Source of the DNA: Croceibacterium mercuriale
GTDB taxonomy: Bacteria; Pseudomonadota; Alphaproteobacteria; Sphingomonadales; Sphingomonadaceae
Assembly (NCBI RefSeq): GCF_000802385.1
Contig: NZ_JTDN01000002.1
Span: forward strand, 1,022,199 to 1,086,198
DNA length: 64,000 nt
Direction of reading: 5' to 3'
Shown: positions 7,467 to 14,616 of the stretch, one piece after another
Numbering within the stretch: the stretch's first letter is position 1
How the letters are laid out: the number at the start of each line of letters is the position of its first letter
Position numbers and translations under genes: made by a program
Notes under the pieces: generated by a model
Told to the model about the DNA's origin: nothing
The model's input: the letters and a program-made list of their open reading frames with translations, nothing else
The model's database searches: none

Positions 7467-8003
7467 ATGGCCCATCTGACCGAGTACCAGAAACTAAAGA
7501 TAGTTCAGGCTTTGGCGAGCTTTCAACCGCCTACTGACATCATCGAGCAGTTCCGGTCAGACTATGGCATCGAGCTTACTCACAAGCAGGTGGGCCGATA
7601 CGACCCGACCCGTTCCTACTACGAAGGCGGCGATAAATGGCGGCAGGTATTTCAAGCTTGCCGCGTGAAATGCTTTGAGAACGTATCGGCTATCCCTGTT
7701 GCTCACAAAGCCTATCGGCTCAACGTACTTCAAGAGGGCGTTGATGCGGCGAAGCAGGCACGTAACTGGCCGCTAGTGATCCAACTTTTGAAGCAGGCAG
7801 CCAAGGAAGTGGGAACTGTCCTGACGAATAATGAGAGCGTTCGCGCGGACGATACCGCCAAGAGGCGGGACCACGATACGACGCCAGAGGAACGTCGCGC
7901 GACCATCAACGATCTCATGCGGCAAGCAGTGGAGGGACTTCAAGACAAGGCGGCAGCCGGCACCGAGCACGGGCAATATGAAACCCGGCAACAATTACCA
8001 TGA
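7467..8003 (+). CDS. DUF2280 protein, phage terminase small-subunit-like
   Basis: A 178-residue protein matching the DUF2280 pattern: MAHLTEYQKLKIVQALASF, a DYGIELTHKQVGRYDPT helix-turn-helix-like segment, KWRQVFQACRVKCF, IPVAHKAYRLNVLQ, and a helix LVIQLLKQAAKEVGTVLTN. The family is found in prophages, usually next to the large terminase, and is thought to recognise phage DNA for packaging. No large terminase follows here, so this is a stray or deleted prophage fragment. Start at ATG 7467 fits the family's usual MA(K/H)L beginning; an upstream ATG at 7419 would add 16 unlikely residues. Confidence 0.75.
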   Translation: MAHLTEYQKLKIVQALASFQPPTDIIEQFRSDYGIELTHKQVGRYDPTRSYYEGGDKWRQVFQACRVKCFENVSAIPVAHKAYRLNVLQEGVDAAKQARNWPLVIQLLKQAAKEVGTVLTNNESVRADDTAKRRDHDTTPEERRATINDLMRQAVEGLQDKAAAGTEHGQYETRQQLP

Positions 8004-8263
8004 TCACTAAAGGGTGTTCCAGCTATCTTCTAACAGAGCTGAAAGGGAGCTAGAAGAATGCTGGTTCCAAACGATGCCTGTCAAACGCACCTTCCGTCAA
8101 AGCCGGGCATTCTAGACCACCAATGTGCTTCGGTAGCCGACTGACTGGTTTCGGATTGCAGACGCGGAGAGCGGCCGTTGAGCAGCCGATCCTCAGTCAT
8201 CGGGACTTCTCGAGCAAATCGTCCACAGCAATCTAGCACCGCCAACGGACGGCGGCACCAGCA
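8004..8263. other. Intergenic after the DUF2280 gene, one weak small ORF
   Basis: The only candidate is a 28-codon frame at 8058-8144 that has AAAGGGAGC upstream, but its product (MLVPNDACQTHLPSKPG and so on) is not recognisable. I see no tRNA, terminator or repeat. This may be the scar left by loss of the neighbouring phage genes. Confidence 0.3.
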
Positions 8264-8409
8264 TCACTTAATCAGCACACCCACGATGATGCCGGCGATG
8301 GCAGCCAGAGAGACATGGATGGCCTTGTTGCGTTCGGCCACCATTGACACCACGAGCTCAGGTATCTCCTGCCGCAACCCAGCGATCGGGTCGGTCGTGG
8401 GCTCGACAT
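8264..8409 (-). pseudogene. Frameshifted small membrane-anchored protein, end of the restriction operon
   Basis: After an ATG (8409) with a GAGGA ribosome binding site, one base appears to be missing; the adjoining frame then reads EPTTDPIAGLRQEIPELVV, SMVAERNKAIHVSLAAIAG, IIVGVLIK and stops. That is a plausible 48-residue protein with one C-terminal membrane helix. The frame shift just after the start means it is broken, or that the sequence has a single-base error. It lies 13 bases downstream of the stop of another frameshifted gene. Confidence 0.45.
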
Positions 8410-8422
8410 AATTATCCTCGTC

Positions 8423-8854
8423 CTAATCGTCGTCTGCGAACCACTCGGGATGCTTGGCGTGCAGTTCCTCGATCCGCTCTTTGTAGAAGTCGGTCGTCAG
8501 CAGATCGCTGTCCTTCTTCGACCCATGCCACAGCATGCTCTTGAGGTTGGGCCGACCACACGCCGAAGCGTATTGGCGGCACCGGCGGACAGTCCGCAGA
8601 GCTTGTCGATCCGATCTTGGGAGCAAACCTCGACGGTGTGCCAGATCACCGCCTTCGACACGTCGATGGCAGTGACGTCGAGGCAAACGACGTCGATGGT
8701 ATCCGCGGTGCTCATTGCCAGCCAGTCGCCGCGCGGGTGTAGGACGACATCCCAACTCTCCGCGAGGAAGATGCGCGCCCAGATGTTGGCCGGTATGTCT
8801 TGGCGTGTCCGAGCACGGGAATGGTTACGTAGCGGTGGGCGTTGCCTTGCTCAC
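8423..8854 (-). pseudogene. Frameshifted third gene of the restriction-modification operon
   Basis: A coherent protein can be read only by changing frame. It starts at GTG 8854, which overlaps the stop of the methyltransferase gene (GTGA), then reads NAHRYVTIPVLGHAKTY in one frame, PANIWARIFLAESWDVVLHP and AMSTADTIDVVCLDVTAIDV in a second, and NLKSMLWHGSKKDSDLL, then YKERIEELHAKHPEWFADDD in a third before TAG. The pieces join end to end with no gaps, giving about 140 residues. At least two, probably three, indels are needed. Family not recognised. The GTGA coupling says it once belonged to the operon with the methyltransferase and the DUF6471 protein. Confidence 0.55.
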
Positions 8855-11800
8855 CGCTCGATCCCGAGGTCGGACGACGTGAACGCGTCGACGATGCATT
8901 CCTGATAGAGTTCGTCCAGGGTCGTGCCGATCGCTAGCAGTGCGGCGATCCGCTGGATCATGGACCGGAACCACCGTCGATCGGAGTCAGACAAGGGGCG
9001 ATCATTCCTACGGCTGGCCTGGCGATAGCCGAGCCATTTCTTCAACACTGGGTAGCCGCCGAGCTGGTAGCTCCACACGGCCTCGGGCACGTTCGCGAAA
9101 AAGGCTTCGTCGTTGATGTACAGATCACCGGTCATCTCTCCCCAGAGGCCGGCGATTGTGGCCGAGGGGGTTTCACCGATGGTAGGCGCTCGGGGTGTCC
9201 ATCTGCCCTTGCCCCCGCCCCAATAGGTGATCGTGACCTTGAGGTCGGTCGGTCGAACCTGACTTCCATCTGCACGTTTCAAAGGGCCCAGTGCCCGTGT
9301 CGTCTCGATCCCCAATATCTCCTCGACAAGCGCGGTGACGTCGACGCTGGTATCCAGCAGTCTCGTCACCTTGTCGCCAGCCTCGACAACGCAGTCGAAC
9401 AGTTTGGCTTTGCGCGGAATGGGCACGTGCGCCCAATCCGACGCAAGTGCGCTCTTGTGTTCCGCCTGATACGCAGGCGCATAGAGCATCGCGAAGACCA
9501 CGCGGAACAGCTTTCCAACGAGGTCGCGCGCGGCTTGGTCACGTCGTCTTCCGGTCAGACCGAATGCGGCAGAGATTGACCGCCAGACGTGTTCCGCGAT
9601 GTTCGCGTCACGATCGCCCAAGAGATCGTCGCTGGTCGTCTCGCGCGGGAAGACAACTGATCCGCGTTCATGCACGTGCAGATTGGCCAAGATGGTGGAG
9701 AACACCGGCCTCGTCTCGGTCTCCTTGCGAGGCTCGGGGACGGTAAGCAGAAACTCGTTCGCCGCCAAGTTCATCCCGAACTCGGGTCGGGATCGATTGA
9801 GCAGCTTCGTTCCGGTGTCGTAATAGATGCTTCGCGTATCCAGAGGGAAGGTGAGAAACGGCTTCACCTTCCTCTCATCGAATCCTGCGGCGTGCAGCGC
9901 GGTCCAGATGGTCTCGGGTTCGTATCCCGATATGGCGGGCTTGCCGTCCACGTCCTCGGGTGCGAGCAACGGATTTATCTTGGCAGCGGCGGCGAATGTG
10001 GGGGCTTCGATGTATTCCCTCATCCGCGTCTTGAGGGTGGTGGCCTCGCCATCGACCACGGTGCCCTCGACGCCGCGATTGTGGTTCACGCCCTGGAAGG
10101 TAACCGGGAACAGCTCGTCGAGGGCGGGCCATGCCTCGTATCCACCCTCAAGCACGCGGGGCGCCAGGCGCCAGCGGGTCTCACGCGTCGGGTGCACCGC
10201 TTCGTATGGCGGCGCGGGCGTCTCGCTGAGCCCCACTCCGATAGCCGCCAGGAGCTCGCCCCGCTTCCGCGCGGCAGCGCCCCAGAAGTCGCGATACTGC
10301 ACGTCCGTAGTGCTGGTGCTGGATCGATGCCCGACGAGCTTCAGCCAAGTGGCAACGGCTGTGCCCGGCTGAATGCCCCTAGGATCCGCGGCCGTCGAAA
10401 AGACGCTGTCGTCACGTGTCCCCGCTCCAGGCACGCCGCTGGGGATGATCTTGCCGGTGCGATACTTGTCGCCGTTCAGGTTGTCGATCCACACGCGGTC
10501 GAAGCTGCCAAGCATAGAGTGCCGCATGAGCGGGTGCGATCGACCGGTGAGGAACGAGGAGTTGGATATGAAGGAGACGATCCCGTAGTCGGCGGAGCCC
10601 CCGATACGCTCTTCGGCCATCCGCACGAAACGGATGTAGAGATCGTCAAGCAACTGCTTTCGGACACCGTATTCCCGGTAGAGCAGGCTGTCTCCGCGTT
10701 GCTTCATCTTCGGACAACCAAAAGCGTCGATTTTGATCTCGCCCTTCTTGTTCTTGTCCGGCACCAGCTCGATGCCCTTGTAATGCGCGACGAGCTCGGC
10801 CTCTTCCGCCTGTGCTGCACCTGTGAAGCGGTCATACGGCGGATTGCCAATCACGACGATGATGCGAGCATCGCGCTTCACACGCTGCGACGCATCGAAC
10901 TCGTCACGCATTTCAGGGAAGTTCAGCTTGACGTTGCCCTCGTCACGCCAGCCCGAGAGGGCGTTTGTCAGGAACACGGCGAGCCGGCGATCCTCAGCCG
11001 GGCGGGCTCCGAGCTGGTCTAGTAGGAGATAAAGCTGCAGCTGTGCGATGGCGAATGGCGCCGTCAGGATCTCAAAGCCGATCACTCGCTGCTCGAAGGC
11101 CTTTGCCAGCTCTAGGCCGATGGTGTCCTCGTCCCCTTCGGCGCGAAGTTGATCCGCGATGCACCGGGCGACCTCGAGCAGATAGGCTCCCGTGCCGCAG
11201 CACGGGTCGAGGACGACCACTTCGGGATCGGCGAGGCCGCGCGCACGCCCGAGGTCAGTCTTGAGCAACTGGTGGACACGCCGCACTTGGTAGCGGACGA
11301 TCTCCGGTGGCGTGTACCACACGCCTAGTTCGTCCCGGAGTTTGGGATCGAAGGCCTCAAGGAACGGCTCGTAGAAGTAGGTGATAGCGGCGAGCGCGTC
11401 GCCGTCGTCGTCGATGGTAGGAAACACCATGCGCGACCGAAAATGATCGCGGTCGATACGCCCGAAGGTCGTAATGGCTCTCTGTAGATGACCTTCGAGG
11501 CCTAGGTGACGCATACGCGTTGGATGACGGATGTCGTGGAGCAGCGACGCCAGGAACGCGATTGGCAGGTTCGCCTCGGCCGCCGCAATGTCGAACGTGG
11601 CGTCCGCTTCCGCTTCGCGATCCCACAGCACCCACGCGGCGAACAGCGAATAGAAGATTGCCTGGACAAGCGAGGACCTGAAAAAGCGTGCGCCCTTCTC
11701 ATCGTCGATGTCGAACGCCAGGCCGAGCGCCTGCCTGTAGTCGTCAAGGAGAGGCCGGATAGGCTGCAGGTTATGGGGAATAGCGTCCTTCGCGTCGCGG

Positions 11801-12393
11801 GCCTGTCGCGCAAGAATCTTCGCGAGGTCGGCGGGCGCAGCGATCGCCGCGTGGTCCGTTACGGCGACGGTGATAATGTCCACCAGCCGCTCGACGTCGG
11901 CCTCGTTGACGGGCGCCCTGCCGCGTGGGGAAGCGGACCAGAGATCCACCTGCTTCTCCAGGCTGCGCTGCGTCGGCGGGACGGGGACCGCCGGGTCGCG
12001 ATGGTAACCGATCTTGCAGGTTAACAGGCCGAACCCGCGGACATTGCTGATCAGCACGACGCCGGTCTGCGCGAGGTATCGGCCGATCTGATCGTTCTGT
12101 TCGGTGGACGCGGCCAGATCTTCAAGCGTTACGTTTGGCTTCTTGACCTCGCCGTAGACGCCGACGAAGAGCGTCGAATCGCCTAGGATGAAGTCGGGCA
12201 TGTCACGCCCCGCCTGCCTCGCTTCCGACGTTCCGGTCCGAACGTCGAACGGCAACCTCTCGCCCCGAAGCAGTGCCGCCAGAAGCACCTTGATGTCGGG
12301 ATAGTAAGTGGTCTCTGTGGTCGTCGGCAACGACTCCAGCTTGCGCGTGTCGTCGCAATAGGCCGCGATTGCCGTTATCAACTCGGGCTTCAC
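8851..12393 (-). CDS. Large nuclease-methyltransferase, type ISP/IIG-like restriction enzyme
   Basis: A 1180-residue protein joining DNA cleavage and N6-adenine methylation. Residues 60-85 show a PD-(D/E)xK nuclease motif (Asp67, then Glu82-Val-Lys84 in YGEVKKP). A helical linker follows. The methyltransferase has its N-terminal motif at 357-370 (GVWYTPPEIVRYQV), the SAM-binding motif DPCCGTGAYLLE at 396-407, and the catalytic NPPY at 517-520. The remaining 500 or so residues resemble the C-terminal specificity region of type ISP enzymes. Unlike LlaGI-type ISP proteins there is no Walker/helicase domain, so it should act more like a type IIG enzyme. Start is GTG 12393, overlapping the stop of the DUF6471 gene by four bases. 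Confidence 0.85.
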   Translation of the reverse strand: MKPELITAIAAYCDDTRKLESLPTTTETTYYPDIKVLLAALLRGERLPFDVRTGTSEARQAGRDMPDFILGDSTLFVGVYGEVKKPNVTLEDLAASTEQNDQIGRYLAQTGVVLISNVRGFGLLTCKIGYHRDPAVPVPPTQRSLEKQVDLWSASPRGRAPVNEADVERLVDIITVAVTDHAAIAAPADLAKILARQARDAKDAIPHNLQPIRPLLDDYRQALGLAFDIDDEKGARFFRSSLVQAIFYSLFAAWVLWDREAEADATFDIAAAEANLPIAFLASLLHDIRHPTRMRHLGLEGHLQRAITTFGRIDRDHFRSRMVFPTIDDDGDALAAITYFYEPFLEAFDPKLRDELGVWYTPPEIVRYQVRRVHQLLKTDLGRARGLADPEVVVLDPCCGTGAYLLEVARCIADQLRAEGDEDTIGLELAKAFEQRVIGFEILTAPFAIAQLQLYLLLDQLGARPAEDRRLAVFLTNALSGWRDEGNVKLNFPEMRDEFDASQRVKRDARIIVVIGNPPYDRFTGAAQAEEAELVAHYKGIELVPDKNKKGEIKIDAFGCPKMKQRGDSLLYREYGVRKQLLDDLYIRFVRMAEERIGGSADYGIVSFISNSSFLTGRSHPLMRHSMLGSFDRVWIDNLNGDKYRTGKIIPSGVPGAGTRDDSVFSTAADPRGIQPGTAVATWLKLVGHRSSTSTTDVQYRDFWGAAARKRGELLAAIGVGLSETPAPPYEAVHPTRETRWRLAPRVLEGGYEAWPALDELFPVTFQGVNHNRGVEGTVVDGEATTLKTRMREYIEAPTFAAAAKINPLLAPEDVDGKPAISGYEPETIWTALHAAGFDERKVKPFLTFPLDTRSIYYDTGTKLLNRSRPEFGMNLAANEFLLTVPEPRKETETRPVFSTILANLHVHERGSVVFPRETTSDDLLGDRDANIAEHVWRSISAAFGLTGRRRDQAARDLVGKLFRVVFAMLYAPAYQAEHKSALASDWAHVPIPRKAKLFDCVVEAGDKVTRLLDTSVDVTALVEEILGIETTRALGPLKRADGSQVRPTDLKVTITYWGGGKGRWTPRAPTIGETPSATIAGLWGEMTGDLYINDEAFFANVPEAVWSYQLGGYPVLKKWLGYRQASRRNDRPLSDSDRRWFRSMIQRIAALLAIGTTLDELYQECIVDAFTSSDLGIER

Positions 12394-12701
12394 GGCCGCT
12401 TCCCCTTTGCACGCACCTGGGCGCCGTGCTCACCGCCGATACCGGTGCGGATCTGTTCTGCCGTCGGGATTTGCAGGCGGTCGACTCCGATCGCGACCAT
12501 GCACTGGGCGAAGAAGGAGGCGCCGAAGCGCCCGCGTGCGACCTTGTTGCGCAGGTTTGGGACGTTCTCGATGATCCCTAGAGCGGCCAGCCTCGCGACG
12601 AGCTGCTCGTAGGAGATGCCGCGCAGCATCATTTCGGCGCGAAGGATGTTCTTCACCAGCTGCTCCCACGCCGCCTCGTCTATCCGACCGACATTTTCCA
12701 T
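12390..12701 (-). CDS. DUF6471 protein coupled to the restriction-modification gene
   Basis: A 103-residue protein whose middle (WEQLVKNILRAEMMLRGISY, EQLVARLAALGIIENVPNLR, NKVARGRFGASFFAQCMVAI) fits DUF6471, a small helix-turn-helix-like domain of unknown role. Its TGA overlaps the GTG of the 1180-residue enzyme (12390-12393), so the enzyme is translated only after it. By analogy with controller (C) proteins of restriction systems it could regulate the operon or recruit the enzyme to DNA, but that is inference. The first ATG (12701) begins a good N-terminal helix. Confidence 0.7.
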   Translation of the reverse strand: MENVGRIDEAAWEQLVKNILRAEMMLRGISYEQLVARLAALGIIENVPNLRNKVARGRFGASFFAQCMVAIGVDRLQIPTAEQIRTGIGGEHGAQVRAKGKRP

Positions 12702-13216
12702 CTTGCCGTTCTAGGATCGTGAAGGCTGCTTGCGCAAGCTCGCATGATTATGCGTGTCACCGTTTATGATGTGTAAGCCTGGGGCGCACCTAAATCATAA
12801 TCGTAGATGCTGGTTCTCGTCATCCTTAAAAGTGGTTCTTGGCGGAAAACGGTCTCATCTCTGCCGACTATCGGGATCTACCGATTCCGAGAATCGCGCG
12901 CATGAACGAGGCGTCTGCCCAGCCACTGACGCGAATGCGACCCGCTGGCGGATCGCGCCGGCGAGGACTTAGAGCAGACCTATCCCGCATCCTCTACACG
13001 TTGTCGAAGCGCACCGACGTTGTCGGCACACTGTTCCTGACGGCCAAAAACAACATCGGCGATCCGGCCAAGCTCCAGCGGCTGGGAACGCTCATCGGAG
13101 CCGAGACGTGGCTCTGCCCTGCAACCTTTGCCTCAGCCCAGCAACTGCCTTATCGGGGAGCCATGATGGGAACAGATCCTCAAGTTGGTAGATAAAGCCT
13201 GAAAATCAATGCCAAC
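12702..13216. other. Island end next to tRNA-Ser, no firm gene
   Basis: About 500 bases lie between the restriction operon and the tRNA. A rightward frame at 12839-13195 (118 codons, no clear ribosome binding site) contains a stretch that could be a protein remnant (LSRILYTLSKRTDVVGTLFL, then PAKLQRLGTLIGAETWL), but I do not recognise it. In tRNA-borne islands this is where an integrase gene normally lies; none is visible. Upstream control signals for the DUF6471 operon should be in 12702-12850. Confidence 0.4.
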
Positions 13217-13307
13217 TGGCGGAGACGGAGGGATTCGAACCCTCGGTACCCTGATAGAGTACGGTTCCTTAGCAGGGAACTGGTTTCAGCCACTCACCCA
13301 CGTCTCC
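13217..13307 (-). tRNA. tRNA-Ser (anticodon GCU)
   Basis: Read leftward, the sequence folds as a long-variable-arm tRNA. The acceptor strands are GGAGACG (13301-13307) and CGTCTCC (13221-13227), with discriminator G and encoded CCA (13217-13219). The anticodon stem is GTTCC/GGAAC with loop CTGCTAA, so the anticodon is GCT at 13271-13273. The T-arm contains GGTTCGAATCC. It reads serine AGC/AGU codons. The 3' end points at the accessory region, which makes this gene the likely insertion site of the island to its left. Confidence 0.95.
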
Positions 13308-13317
13308 GGAAGCGGGG

Positions 13318-13346
13318 CCTATAACGAGGGGGGCGACGCCTATCAA
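13318..13346 (-). promoter_or_regulatory. Promoter of tRNA-Ser
   Basis: Leftward reading gives TTGATA (13341-13346), a 17-base spacer, and TATAGG (13318-13323), placing the start of transcription only a few bases before the mature tRNA. Both hexamers match the sigma-70 consensus at four or five of six positions. Confidence 0.7.
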
Positions 13347-13491
13347 GCGGCGTCTTTTCTGGTGATAGCGACCGCACGATGGCAGCGCGCGGGATGACAT
13401 GGGCCGCGGGATGGCCGATCGGTCCGACCATTCCTGTCGCAGCCGCCTTGCAGGCTGCTCCAGCAGTTCAGCCATTCAGGAAACCGATTCG

Positions 13492-14616
13492 ATGCGTTTC
13501 ATCCACACCGCCGACTGGCAGCTGGGCAAGCCCTTCGCCAGCCTTCCGACCGAGGTTCGCAATGCGCTGGATGAGGCCCGGTTCGACGCAATCGACGCGA
13601 TCGGCTGCGCTGCGGCAGCGCATGGGGCCGCGCATGTGCTGGTCGCCGGCGACGTGTTCGATACCGAGCATCCGTCCGAACGCACCATCGGCCAGGCGGT
13701 GCAGGCCATGGCCGCGCATCCGTGCCATTGGTGGCTGCTGCCCGGCAACCATGATTCGGCACGCAATGGCGGGCTGTGGGACCGGGTGGACCGCTGGGCA
13801 GGGCGGTTCCAGCAGGCGCGCATCACCTGCCTGCTGGAGGCCGTACCACACGAGCTGGAGCCCGGCGCCTGGCTGCTGCCCGCACCGCTGCTGCACCGGC
13901 ACAATCTGGACGATCCGACCGAGGCATTCGACCGGATGGAGACGCCGGCCGGTGCCCTGCGGATCGGCCTCGCGCATGGCTCGATCCGCGATTTCGGCTC
14001 CCGCGGGGAGGCGAACAATCTGCTCCCGCCCGATCGCGCCCGCCGCTCCGCGCTGGACTATCTCGCACTGGGTGACTGGCATGGCGCGCTGCAGGTGGAT
14101 GAGCGCACCTGGTATGCCGGCACGCCCGAACCCGACCGGTTCGAGCGGGACGATCCCGGGCAGTGCCTCGCGGTGACGCTGTCCCCCGGTGCGCCGCCGC
14201 AGGTGGAGCGGGTGCGGACCGGCCGGTTCCAGTGGCTGCAACGCGACTGGCGGATCGATTCGGCGGCGGACCTGCTGGCGGAGACGGCCCGCCTGCTGGC
14301 GGCGGCAGACCCCGGCAACGCGCTGCTGCGGCTGACGCTGGCCGGCATGGTCACCATGGCGGACCGGCTGGCGATCCGTGACGCACTGGTGGACGATTTG
14401 GCGCACCGGCTGCGCCATCTGGACCTGCGCGAAGGCGGGCTGGTCGCCAGCCCCACGCCGGAGGATCTCGCCACCCTGCAGCGCGAAGGCATGCTGGGCC
14501 GGGCCGCCGCGCTGCTGCACGAGCGGATCGAGGCCGGCGGCAGCGATGCGCCGCTGGCGCGTCGCGCGCTGGAGCGGCTGTTCGTGGAAGCCGCCCGCGC
14601 AGGAGACAAGGCATGA
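13492..14616 (+). CDS. SbcD-like metallophosphoesterase (DNA repair exonuclease)
   Basis: A 374-residue calcineurin-type phosphoesterase of the SbcD/Mre11 group, the nuclease partner that trims DNA ends and hairpins. Metal-binding motifs are visible in order: Asp-x-His near the start (HTADWQLGK), GDVFD (about 58-62), GNHD (about 85-88), and a later GDWH preceded by LAHGS. Start at ATG 13492 has AGGAAA eight bases upstream. Its stop overlaps the ATG of the ATPase gene (14613-14616), so nuclease and ATPase are made together. The C-terminal part after about 250 is specific to this subfamily and has no known motif. Confidence 0.88.
   Translation: MRFIHTADWQLGKPFASLPTEVRNALDEARFDAIDAIGCAAAAHGAAHVLVAGDVFDTEHPSERTIGQAVQAMAAHPCHWWLLPGNHDSARNGGLWDRVDRWAGRFQQARITCLLEAVPHELEPGAWLLPAPLLHRHNLDDPTEAFDRMETPAGALRIGLAHGSIRDFGSRGEANNLLPPDRARRSALDYLALGDWHGALQVDERTWYAGTPEPDRFERDDPGQCLAVTLSPGAPPQVERVRTGRFQWLQRDWRIDSAADLLAETARLLAAADPGNALLRLTLAGMVTMADRLAIRDALVDDLAHRLRHLDLREGGLVASPTPEDLATLQREGMLGRAAALLHERIEAGGSDAPLARRALERLFVEAARAGDKA

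Noticed and set aside
12839..13195. Integrase fragment beside the tRNA
   Set aside because: The frame lacks the Arg-His-Arg-Tyr signature of tyrosine recombinases and any serine-recombinase motif.
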